In this document: positions 1 to 6,580 of the stretch, one piece after another
Layout of the letters: each line of letters starts with the position of its first letter
How positions within the stretch are numbered: position 1 is the first letter of the stretch
Assembly (NCBI GenBank): GCA_019264505.1
Contig: JAHUZY010000073.1
Span: 1-13,378 of the forward strand
Direction: 5' to 3'
DNA: 13,378 nt
Source of the DNA: Phenylobacterium sp.
GTDB taxonomy: Bacteria > Pseudomonadota > Alphaproteobacteria > Caulobacterales > Caulobacteraceae
The notes under the pieces: model-generated
The model's input: the letters and a program-made list of their open reading frames with translations, nothing else
Databases searched by the model: none
Told to the model about the DNA's origin: nothing
Position numbers and translations under genes: made by a program

Positions 1-500
1 GCCCGACCCTGGAGCCCGACGAACTGCTGCGCCTGATCGATGCCCTGAGCCCGGCCAACGAGGCCGGCCGCCTGACGCTCTATGGGCGGTTCGGTCACGA
101 CAAGATCGCTGATCGCCTGCCGCGCCTGATGCAGGCCACCAAGGCCGGCGGCCGCAACGTCGTCTGGGCCATCGATCCGATGCACGGCAACACCCTGACC
201 GCGGCCAACGGCTACAAGACCCGCCCCTTCGACCGCATCCTGTCGGAGGTGAAGTCCTTCGTGGAGATCGCCAAGGCCGAGGGGGTGCACCCCGGCGGCG
301 TGCATCTGGAGATGACCGGCCAGAACGTCACCGAATGCCTGGGCGGGGCCCGGGCCCTGACGGAAGGCGACCTGGCCGACCGCTACCATACCCACTGCGA
401 TCCACGGCTGAACGGCGAGCAGGCCCTGGAGCTGGCCTTCCTGGTGGCTGAAAAGCTCAAGGAAGACCGGATTGACATGGCCCGCCGCGTCGCGGTCTAG
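1..500 (+). CDS. class II DAHP synthase (3-deoxy-7-phosphoheptulonate synthase), C-terminal part
   Basis: The 5' end lies outside the window; reading starts with the codon at base 3 and about 165 residues remain of an enzyme usually near 450-460. It condenses phosphoenolpyruvate with erythrose 4-phosphate, the first step of the shikimate pathway to aromatic amino acids, in the cytoplasm. The segment has the marks of the plant-type class II family: [11 protein letters not shown], then [13 protein letters not shown], then [17 protein letters not shown] and [19 protein letters not shown] near the C-terminus. The His, Glu and Asp in these blocks match the metal-binding and active-site positions known for the family. 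Class I enzymes (E. coli AroF/G/H) lack these blocks. The stop is TAG at 498-500, followed by a hairpin at 509-533. Symbols vary between genomes (aroF, aroG, aroH), so none is given. The family call is firm; the allosteric type cannot be judged because the N-terminus is missing. Confidence 0.95.
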   Translation, partial: PTLEPDELLRLIDALSPANEAGRLTLYGRFGHDKIADRLPRLMQATKAGGRNVVWAIDPMHGNTLTAANGYKTRPFDRILSEVKSFVEIAKAEGVHPGGVHLEMTGQNVTECLGGARALTEGDLADRYHTHCDPRLNGEQALELAFLVAEKLKEDRIDMARRVAV

Positions 501-508
501 CCTCCACG

Positions 509-533
509 GTCCGTCAGGTCAGGCCTGGCGGAC
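509..533 (+). terminator. hairpin after the DAHP synthase gene, possible terminator
   Basis: GTCCGTCAGG at 509-518 pairs with CCTGGCGGAC at 524-533, a 10-bp stem with one G-U pair and a 5-base loop, starting 8 bases after the stop codon. There is no T run behind it, so intrinsic termination is plausible but not certain; it could instead stabilise the mRNA 3' end. It separates the DAHP synthase gene from the MATE gene. Confidence 0.45.
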
Positions 534-586
534 GAACCTCTCCCGGCGCCGGACCTGGTCCGCGCCGCTGTCTGGCTGGTGATCCC

Positions 587-1963
587 ATGACCCGCCCTGT
601 AAGCCCGGAGTCCTCCACGGCGTCCGGGCGTCATCTGCTGGTCCGTCAGGACCTGCGGCGGCTGCTGACGCTGTCGGGGCCGGTGGTGCTCGCGCGCCTG
701 GGCATCATGACCATGGGCCTGATGGACGCCATCGTCGTGGGGCGCTACTCGGCCGTCGAGCTCGGCTTCCACGCCATGGCCTGGGCGCCGACCTCGGTGA
801 TCCTGACCATGGCCATTGGCCTGCTGACCGGGGTGCAGGTGATGACCGCCCGGGCCGTGGGCGAGGGGCGTCGGCATGAGAGCGGCGCGGTGCTGCGTCG
901 AGGCCTGGTCTATGGCTCATGGATCGGCCTCGCCGCCATGCTGGTCCTCATCGCCGTGGCGCCCTGGGGCCTGTCGCGGATCGGGCTGGAGCCCAGCCTG
1001 GCGGCGGGGTCCGTCGGCCCGGTGATCATCTTCGCCCTTTCCCTGCCGACCTATGTGGTGGCCTGTGCGGCCAGCTTCTGGCTGGAGGGGCTGTCGCGGC
1101 CGGGACCGGCCATGATCATCATGTGGCTCGCCAATGTGGTGAACCTGCTGTTCCTGTTGCTGCTGGTTCCGGGGGCGTTCGGCCTGCCGGCCCTGGGCGC
1201 CGTGGGCGCGGCCTGGGCCACCTTCGCCGCCCGGGCCTTCCTGGTGGCGGGCCTGCTGGTCTATATCGCCCGCATGGCCGAGGCCCGCGAGCTCGGGGTA
1301 TTCGCCAAACCGGCCCGTGACCGTCTGGCCGAGGCCGAACAGCGCAAGATCGGCTATGGGGCCGGCGCCTCTAACTTCTTCGAGGTCGCGGCCTTCGCCT
1401 CCCTCAATGTGGTGGCCGGCTGGATCGGAACCCTGGCCCTGGCGGCCTGGACGGTGGTGCTCAACGTCATCTCCATGGTCTTCATGGCGCCGCTGGGCCT
1501 GGCCGCAGCGACCGCCGTCCTGGTCAGCAGCGCCTATGGCGGCCGCGACCGGGCCGGCGTGATCCGCGCCGCCCTGGTCGGGTTCGGCGTTACAGCCGTC
1601 TTCGGGGTCGTCGTGTCGTTCATCATCTGGCCCGCCGCGCCCTGGATCGCCGCGGCCTACACCACCGATCCGCAGGTGATCGCCGTGGCCGCCGCGGCGC
1701 TCGCCCTGTCATGTCTGTTCCTGCTGGCTGACGGCCTGCAGGTGGTCATCGCCCAGGCCCTGAGGGCCCGGGGTGACGTGTGGATGCCGACCATCACCCA
1801 CCTGACCAGCTATGTGGTGATCATGATGCCGCTGGCCTGGTGGCTCGCCCTGCCCATGGGGATGGGCGTCACCGGCCTCGTCTGGGCGGTGATCCTGGCC
1901 AGCCTGGTCTCAGTGGGCCTGCTCTCGGCGCGCTTCTGGCGGCTGTCGCTGCATCCGCTCTAG
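587..1963 (+). CDS. MATE family multidrug/toxin efflux transporter
   Basis: A 458-residue integral inner-membrane protein, the usual length for MATE (multi antimicrobial extrusion) pumps, which expel cationic drugs or dyes in exchange for Na+ or H+. About twelve hydrophobic segments run the whole length, in the two six-helix halves typical of the family. The N-terminal segment GPVVLARLGIMTMGLMDAIV followed by VGRYSAVELG is the characteristic MATE start (substrate-cavity helix 1, then the loop that normally reads 'VGH.. ELAA'). GFHAMAWAPTSVILTMAIGL and the later GLEGLSRPGPAM-like block (ASFWLEGLSRPGP) also match. ATG 587 leaves a short polar leader before helix 1; the sequence before it (GGTGAT) is only a weak ribosome site. 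It stands alone, between a hairpin and a converging gene. The substrate cannot be told; the nearest family label is NorM/DinF-like. Confidence 0.9.
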   Translation: MTRPVSPESSTASGRHLLVRQDLRRLLTLSGPVVLARLGIMTMGLMDAIVVGRYSAVELGFHAMAWAPTSVILTMAIGLLTGVQVMTARAVGEGRRHESGAVLRRGLVYGSWIGLAAMLVLIAVAPWGLSRIGLEPSLAAGSVGPVIIFALSLPTYVVACAASFWLEGLSRPGPAMIIMWLANVVNLLFLLLLVPGAFGLPALGAVGAAWATFAARAFLVAGLLVYIARMAEARELGVFAKPARDRLAEAEQRKIGYGAGASNFFEVAAFASLNVVAGWIGTLALAAWTVVLNVISMVFMAPLGLAAATAVLVSSAYGGRDRAGVIRAALVGFGVTAVFGVVVSFIIWPAAPWIAAAYTTDPQVIAVAAAALALSCLFLLADGLQVVIAQALRARGDVWMPTITHLTSYVVIMMPLAWWLALPMGMGVTGLVWAVILASLVSVGLLSARFWRLSLHPL

Positions 1964-1984
1964 ACGGGGAGGCGGACCGGCGGC

Positions 1985-2881
1985 TCAGGCGCCGAGGATC
2001 CAGCCTTCTTCCCGCTCGGCCTCGGCCAGGGCGGCCTCGTCCAGGCCCTTGGGCGCGGCGAACAGCTCCGACAGCTTTCCGGCCTCGTCCAGCTTGGCGA
2101 AGTGCTCGGCGGTCTCGCGCACCTGTACCAGATCCTTGACCTCGCCCGGCTGCGCCTTGATTTTCAGGAGCGAGGGATAGACCTCGGCCACCACCACCTC
2201 GACGCCGTCGAGATCGGCGGGTTTCAGGGCGCCAAAGCCCATCTCCAGCGGCCAGACGCGCAGGGCCTCGCCCCGGGCGATCTTCAGGCGCTTCACCGCC
2301 GGGATGCCCAGCAGGGCCTGACCGCCGACCGAGCCGTTGTAATAGAGCTTCCAGATCGAGGCCGCGCCCTTGGCCGCCTCATCGGCGCGGCGGAATTCCG
2401 GCAGATCATCAGGTCCGTGCGCCCGGGTGCGCTTGGGCTGCAGGGTGGTGAGCGCGTCCTTGGGCGGGCAGCCCCAGAAGGGGAAGGGGCCGCCGGTCAG
2501 CCGCCGGTTCAGCTCCGAGCCGACGCCGAAGCGGTTATTGGTGTTGTCGGCCTTGTCCTTGACCATCTTGTCGATCTGATCCCAGACCGCCCGCCAGGGG
2601 GGATCGCCGGTCAGGTTGAGGCCCGCGGCGAAGCCGCGCGGGAAACCTAAGGGGAAGTCGAAGCCGAGCAGGGCCCGCTCGCCGCGCTTTTTCAGGTCAT
2701 CCAGGATCACGCCCAGCAGCTTCTCGGCCTCGCCGCGGGTGGCGGGATTATGGGACTCAAAGGACATGCGGAATCGCACGTCGCGCTTCAGCACCCCGAT
2801 CCAGACGGAGTCCGTCCCGGTGCCCGGCTTGGCCGCCGCGCTCCAGTCAACAATCAGGTAGGCGCTGAAGAGGCGCGACAC
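1985..2881 (-). CDS. conserved protein of unknown function, DUF429-like (possible RNase H fold)
   Basis: A 298-residue soluble protein with no signal peptide or membrane segment. It starts with GTG (2881-2879), chosen because GGAG lies 7 bases upstream on the minus strand and because the conserved core begins almost at once. Visible blocks: IVDWSAAAKP with Asp12 at the end of a first strand, LLGFDFPLGFP with Asp75, and VAEVYPSLL with Glu233. Three acidic residues at the ends of predicted strands resemble the DUF429 / RNase H-like layout, but this is inference. Similar alphaproteobacterial proteins have, from memory, been labelled as cobalamin (CbiG) or molybdopterin-guanine dinucleotide proteins; nothing here (no nucleotide-binding GxGxR motif, no cobalamin genes nearby) supports those names. 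It converges on the MATE gene with 21 bases between stops and is divergent from the lipoprotein gene. Function unknown. Confidence 0.8.
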   Translation of the reverse strand: MSRLFSAYLIVDWSAAAKPGTGTDSVWIGVLKRDVRFRMSFESHNPATRGEAEKLLGVILDDLKKRGERALLGFDFPLGFPRGFAAGLNLTGDPPWRAVWDQIDKMVKDKADNTNNRFGVGSELNRRLTGGPFPFWGCPPKDALTTLQPKRTRAHGPDDLPEFRRADEAAKGAASIWKLYYNGSVGGQALLGIPAVKRLKIARGEALRVWPLEMGFGALKPADLDGVEVVVAEVYPSLLKIKAQPGEVKDLVQVRETAEHFAKLDEAGKLSELFAAPKGLDEAALAEAEREEGWILGA

Positions 2882-2955
2882 GGCAAGGCTCCGGACGGAA
2901 GGGGGGAGAAGCGTCGTTTGTAACCCCTCAGCCTGGCGCGGCCAATGGCATGTCG

Positions 2956-2983
2956 TTCACAAGACACACAAGATGGCTATGGT
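2956..2983 (+). promoter_or_regulatory. possible promoter for the lipoprotein gene
   Basis: TTCACA (2956-2961) and TATGGT (2978-2983) are separated by 16 bases and fit a housekeeping-sigma promoter moderately well (4 of 6 matches to each consensus). The start of transcription would fall near 2990, giving a leader of about 23 bases before ATG 3013. It sits in the divergent gap between 2881 and 3013. No equally good pair was seen for the minus-strand gene. Confidence 0.35.
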
Positions 2984-3012
2984 GCGCTTTCGTTCGTCCC
3001 CGGAGATTCCCG

Positions 3013-3354
3013 ATGAGAGCTGTCCTGTTCGCCGCCGCCCTGGCCTCCACCCTGGCGCTTGCCGCCTGCGGACAATCGTCCGAAACCTCGGGCGCAAGTG
3101 CGGACGCCAGCGCAGTGGAAGCGGTTCCCACCGGCCCTGAGCTGAGCGGCGTCGGCGTGATCGCCAGCCTTGATGGCCGCACCCTGGCCATCGACCACGA
3201 GGGTGTGGAGGGCGGTCAGGCCGCCGGCCGTCAGGAGTTCCGCGCCTATGCCACCGTCCTGGCCGAAGCCCCGCTGGAGCCGGGCTCGCGGGTCAGCTTC
3301 AAGTATCAGGACGCCGAGCCCCTGCCGGTGCTGACCGAGCTCACCGCCCGCTAG
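3013..3354 (+). CDS. small lipoprotein with CusF-like (copper-binding-type) domain
   Basis: A 113-residue precursor. ATG 3013 is preferred over an in-frame ATG at 2950: it has CGGAGA 8 bases upstream and opens directly into a lipoprotein signal peptide ending in the lipobox LAAC, with Cys19 as lipidation site. After a Ser/Ala-rich linker (20-45) comes a small beta-barrel-like domain (about 46-100): GVGVIASLDGRTLAIDHEGV, then a Phe-containing strand, then EPGSRVSFKY. This follows the pattern of CusF and related periplasmic copper chaperones (G-V-I-x-x-I/L-D ... L-x-I-x-H ... F ... G-x-x-V-x-F). His62 sits where the CusF ligand His lies, but the mature chain has no Met and no Trp, so the other CusF ligands are absent. 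Copper binding of the CusF kind is therefore doubtful; it may bind another ligand or act structurally. Likely monocistronic. Confidence 0.75.
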   Translation: MRAVLFAAALASTLALAACGQSSETSGASADASAVEAVPTGPELSGVGVIASLDGRTLAIDHEGVEGGQAAGRQEFRAYATVLAEAPLEPGSRVSFKYQDAEPLPVLTELTAR

Positions 3355-3388
3355 GTCGACGGTCCCCTCCGACCTGGGATGGTGGCGC

Positions 3389-3413
3389 CCGCCTGGCGGA
3401 TCATGCTAGGCGG
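3389..3413 (+). terminator. hairpin after the lipoprotein gene, possible terminator
   Basis: CCGCCTGGCG (3389-3398) pairs with TGCTAGGCGG (3404-3413), a 10-bp stem with two G-U pairs and the 5-base loop GATCA, 34 bases after the stop at 3354. No T run follows. It may end the lipoprotein transcript before the oxidoreductase gene, whose ribosome site starts at about 3426. Confidence 0.35.
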
Positions 3414-3434
3414 CCCCCGGCCCATGGAGGTGAT

Positions 3435-4358
3435 ATGAGCGAGTCCCTGCGAGGCGGCGTCATCGGCGCCGGCGTCTTCGGCGCCTATCATGCGCGACAG
3501 TATGCGCGACTGCCGGGCGTGGATCTGGCGGCGGTCTATGACCCCCACCCTGAACGGGCGGCGGCCCTGGCCATGCCGCTCGGGGGCCGGGCGTTCGCCA
3601 CCCTGGAAGAGTTTCTCGAAGCGGTCGATGTGGTCACCGTGGCTTCGCCGGCCGCCTGGCACGCCGAACAGGCGCTTGCCGCGGTGAAGGCGGGCAAACC
3701 CGTCTATATCGAAAAGCCGATCGCGACGGACGTGGCCAAGGCCGACGCGGTGGCCCAGGAGGCCGCACGGCGGAACCTGGTGGTCGCCTGCGGGCACCAG
3801 GAGCGCGTGCTCTTCCAGGTCATGGGATTGTTCGACATTCCCGCCCAGCCCCTGCGGCTGGAGGCTGTCCGGCACGGCACGGCCTCGGATCGCAGTCTGG
3901 ATGTGTCTGTCGTCCTGGACCTGATGATCCATGACCTGGATCTGGCGCTCGCCCTGTCGAAGGCTGATCCGGTGACCGCCGAAGGGGAGGGGGCGATCCT
4001 GCGCTCGGACTCCTGGGACGTGGCCCGCAGCGAGGTGACCTTCGACGACGGCTTCACCGCCCTGTTCGACGTCTCCCGCGTCGCCGAGGCGCGGCGACGG
4101 ACCATGAAGCTGGTCTATCCCTCTGGCGAGCTGGAGATAGACTTCCTGACCCGCGAGTTCCGCAACACCACAGGCTTCCCCCTGAACGCCGACTTTGCCG
4201 AAACGCCGGCCGCCAAGGACACCCTGGGCGCCAGCATCGAGGCCTTCCTGGCCGCCGTGCGGGGCGAGGCGCCCCGTCCCATCGTCACCGCCGCCGAGGC
4301 GATCGCGGCCCTCGACCTGGCTCTGGCGGTCGAACAGGGTCTCGCCGCCGGCGCCTGA
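3435..4358 (+). CDS. Gfo/Idh/MocA family NAD(P)-dependent oxidoreductase
   Basis: A 307-residue cytoplasmic enzyme, slightly short for the family (usually 320-380). ATG 3435 has a strong GGAGG ribosome site 5 bases upstream. The N-terminal Rossmann domain shows GAGVFG at 11-16; Asp36 at the end of the second strand (AVYDPHPERA) suggests NAD(H) rather than NADP(H). EKP at 93-95 is the family signature whose Lys is catalytic or cofactor-positioning. The C-terminal domain contains Asp162 and His166 in LDLMIHDLDLAL, the family's D-x-x-x-H catalytic pair. Substrates in this family are sugars, inositols or UDP-sugars; the compact size and the VVLDLMIHDLDL block recall the sugar-nucleotide dehydrogenase-like members sometimes found near lipid A genes, but no such genes are here, so no substrate is assigned. 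It is followed by a 125-base regulatory gap before the iron-receptor gene. Confidence 0.88.
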   Translation: MSESLRGGVIGAGVFGAYHARQYARLPGVDLAAVYDPHPERAAALAMPLGGRAFATLEEFLEAVDVVTVASPAAWHAEQALAAVKAGKPVYIEKPIATDVAKADAVAQEAARRNLVVACGHQERVLFQVMGLFDIPAQPLRLEAVRHGTASDRSLDVSVVLDLMIHDLDLALALSKADPVTAEGEGAILRSDSWDVARSEVTFDDGFTALFDVSRVAEARRRTMKLVYPSGELEIDFLTREFRNTTGFPLNADFAETPAAKDTLGASIEAFLAAVRGEAPRPIVTAAEAIAALDLALAVEQGLAAGA

Positions 4359-4383
4359 TCCGACACCCTGATCGCGTTAAAAA

Positions 4384-4398
4384 TGCGACGCGGTCGCA
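4384..4398 (+). promoter_or_regulatory. palindromic operator 1 upstream of the siderophore receptor (Fur-like)
   Basis: TGCGACGCGGTCGCA is an inverted repeat with 6-bp arms (TGCGAC/GTCGCA) around a 3-base centre. The 7-1-7 layout with TGCGA half-sites resembles GC-rich variants of the Fur box. It ends 4 bases upstream of a possible -35 element at 4403. A nearly identical copy lies exactly 60 bp downstream. The palindrome is seen; the identity of the binding protein is inference. Confidence 0.6.
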
Positions 4399-4402
4399 AC
4401 AA

Positions 4403-4431
4403 TTGACTTGCCATCTCCCTCGCCCTTGAGG
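4403..4431 (+). promoter_or_regulatory. possible promoter of the siderophore receptor unit
   Basis: TTGACT (4403-4408) is a good -35 hexamer. At the 17-base spacing there is TTGAGG (4426-4431), a poor -10. The element falls between two palindromes, which would place the transcription start at the front edge of operator 2. The weak -10 is the uncertain part. Confidence 0.35.
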
Positions 4432-4437
4432 CAGCAA

Positions 4438-4458
4438 TGCGACTGCGAAGCGGTCGCA
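4438..4458 (+). promoter_or_regulatory. palindromic operator 2 with an extra half-site (Fur-like)
   Basis: TGCGAAGCGGTCGCA at 4444-4458 differs from operator 1 at one base (A4449 for C4389). A further TGCGAC hexamer abuts it at 4438-4443, so TGCGA-type hexamers step by 6 bp, as in extended Fur-binding sites that hold overlapping dimers. The site ends 25 bases before ATG 4484, where a bound repressor would block early transcription. A looser palindrome, ATAATGCGGCCGTTAT, follows at 4458-4473. Confidence 0.6.
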
Positions 4459-4483
4459 TAATGCGGCCGTTATGGGGGATAAG

Positions 4484-6580
4484 ATGCGGCATATTCTGAT
4501 GATCTCGGCGGCCCTGACCGCCCTGGCTTCGGGCGCTCAGGCTCAGGACGCCGAGGTGCGCGAAGTGGTGGTCACAGGCCGCGCCCAGCAGCTCTACCGC
4601 ACCCAGGAGGCGCAGGCCGGTCGTCTGCCGACCCCGCCGCTGGCGTCCAGCCAGGCGGTCCAGGTCATTAACGCCGAGCTCATCGCCGACCAGGGCGCCC
4701 GCGACGCCCAGGACCTCTATCGCAGCATTTCAGGCGTCAGCTTCTTCTCCTATGCCGGGGTCACGGCCCGCGGGTTCCGTCAGGAGGAGATCTTCTTCGA
4801 TGGCCTGCGCGGCGATCCCTATGCCGGCTTCTCCGTGCCCCAGCTGTTCAACGTGGAGCGGGTGGAGTTCCTCAAAGGGCCGGCTGGCATGCTCTATGGC
4901 CCCGGCGCGCCGGGCGGCCTGTTCAACTATGTGACCAAGAAGCCCGATGAGGCGTTCTCCGCCCGGGTCGCCGGTGTAGTGGGGACCGAGGCGCGCTACG
5001 GCGCTTCGGCCGAGGTCACCGGCGCCTTGCCAGTTCAGGGCGTCTCGGGGCGCCTGGGCGTCTTCTACGAAGAACAGAACACTGCACGGGTGAACGCCCG
5101 CTCCGAAATCCTGATCTTGGATGGCGGACTGAAGCTGGACCTGCCCCTGGGCGAGCTGAACCTCCAGGCGACCCACTATGACCAGAACCTTCCGGGCAAC
5201 CGGCTCCGCGGCGTGCCAACGGACAATCTGGGACGGTTCCTGACCGACCGGCGCTGGAACCACAACGAGCCCGGCGATTTCCTGCGGCTCGAGGCCAATG
5301 TGCTCCAGGCGAGCTGGGTGGCGCAGGTCAACGACTCCCTGACCCTGAATGCGGCGGTCCGTTACACCGAAGGACTGGAAACCCAGAAATATCACGAGCC
5401 GTTCGGGCTGCGGGACACCAACGGCGATGGCGTCTTCGACACCTCCCTGCGGCAGTACCGCGATCAGATCCGCGACCAGTCCAACTGGTCGGCTGGCGCC
5501 AATCTAATCTGGACCTTCGACCTGGCCGGCGTGGAGAGCCGCCTTCTGGCCGGCGCGGACTGGTTCACCAACGAGCTCGCCTTCGAAAGCCGCGGCGTCA
5601 ACGGAACCTTGGCGGTGAGCGCCACGGCGCCGACGCCGCTGAGCCTCTTCAACCCGGTCTATGGGGTGACCCCCATCAGCAGCTATCGGCTTCCGGCCTA
5701 CACCCTCTCGCTCACCGAGTCGGATCGGGCGGGCGGCTATCTGCTCTATGAGGCCACGGTCGGAAACCTGATCGGGACCGTGGGCGCCCGCTATGACAGT
5801 TTCGAGGACGTATCCGGCGCGGCGTCCTTCGAAGATGACGCCCTGACCTGGCGGGCGGGTCTGGTCTACCGCGTCCGGCCCGATGTCTCAATCTATGGCC
5901 AGTGGGCGCAGAGTTTCGAACCCCAGGGCGCCAGCAGCCAGACGCCGCTGGCGGGCGGTCCCTTCGCGCCCACCGAGGGCGAGATGTTCGAGGCGGGCCT
6001 GAAGAGCGAGCTGATGGGTGGTCGGCTGCAGGGCTCGGCGGCGGTCTATCACATCACCCGGACCAATATTCTGCAGGCCGATCCCCGCGGGGATGTGGGG
6101 GGCGACGGGACCAACGACCTGCTCGCCTTCGGCGAAATCACCAGCAAGGGGGCGGAGTTCGACCTGGCCGCCGACATTACCGCCGACTGGGTGCTGACGG
6201 CCTCCTACGCCTATAACGACACCCGCATCACCGCCGACAATGGGCGCACGGCGATCACCAACAGCGTCGGCGACCGCTTCGCCAACGCTCCGGAGCACAC
6301 GGTCGGCTTCTGGACCCGCTACCAGTTCCCGGACCTCGGCCTCGCTGTGGCCCTGGGCGGCGACTATGTGGATGTCCGCCGCTCCATGTCCGACCAGAAG
6401 GTGCGGCCCTACCTCGTCTTCGACGCCTCGATCATCTACACCCGCGGCCCCTGGCGCGCCCTGGTGCGGATCGACAACCTGACCGACGAGGTCTACGCCG
6501 CCTCGGGCTTCATCGACCGCACCGGCCACTTCCCCGGTGATCCCCGGTCGGTCTTCCTTGAACTCTCCCGGCGATGGTAG
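4484..6580 (+). CDS. TonB-dependent siderophore receptor (outer membrane)
   Basis: A 698-residue outer-membrane receptor that would import a ferric siderophore using energy from TonB-ExbB-ExbD. ATG 4484 is preferred over ATG 4472 because GGGGGA lies 4 bases upstream and the protein then opens with a clean signal peptide cut after AQA (residue 20). A TonB-box-like stretch EVREVVVTG (24-32) follows. The plug runs to about 154 and carries the siderophore-receptor signature VERVEFLKGPAGMLYGPGAP and then GGLFNYVTKKP, as in the FhuA/FoxA/FecA class. The 22-strand barrel fills the rest, ending in LELSRRW with a terminal aromatic residue needed for outer-membrane assembly. Two Fur-like palindromes upstream suggest iron repression. 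The stop overlaps the start of the PepSY gene. A catecholate versus hydroxamate substrate cannot be told. Confidence 0.93.
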   Translation: MRHILMISAALTALASGAQAQDAEVREVVVTGRAQQLYRTQEAQAGRLPTPPLASSQAVQVINAELIADQGARDAQDLYRSISGVSFFSYAGVTARGFRQEEIFFDGLRGDPYAGFSVPQLFNVERVEFLKGPAGMLYGPGAPGGLFNYVTKKPDEAFSARVAGVVGTEARYGASAEVTGALPVQGVSGRLGVFYEEQNTARVNARSEILILDGGLKLDLPLGELNLQATHYDQNLPGNRLRGVPTDNLGRFLTDRRWNHNEPGDFLRLEANVLQASWVAQVNDSLTLNAAVRYTEGLETQKYHEPFGLRDTNGDGVFDTSLRQYRDQIRDQSNWSAGANLIWTFDLAGVESRLLAGADWFTNELAFESRGVNGTLAVSATAPTPLSLFNPVYGVTPISSYRLPAYTLSLTESDRAGGYLLYEATVGNLIGTVGARYDSFEDVSGAASFEDDALTWRAGLVYRVRPDVSIYGQWAQSFEPQGASSQTPLAGGPFAPTEGEMFEAGLKSELMGGRLQGSAAVYHITRTNILQADPRGDVGGDGTNDLLAFGEITSKGAEFDLAADITADWVLTASYAYNDTRITADNGRTAITNSVGDRFANAPEHTVGFWTRYQFPDLGLAVALGGDYVDVRRSMSDQKVRPYLVFDASIIYTRGPWRALVRIDNLTDEVYAASGFIDRTGHFPGDPRSVFLELSRRW

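Noticed and set aside
2102..2650. 182-codon plus-strand frame opposite the DUF429-like gene
   Set aside because: The minus-strand protein has conserved-looking blocks and a good ribosome site; this frame has neither.
4472..4483. ATG 4472 as start of the first receptor
   Set aside because: It would put four polar residues (MGDK) before the signal peptide and use part of the ribosome site GGGGGA as coding sequence; ATG 4484 is better placed.
4730..5395. 221-codon minus-strand frame opposite the first receptor
   Set aside because: Antisense to the conserved plug domain, with no recognisable motif or ribosome site.
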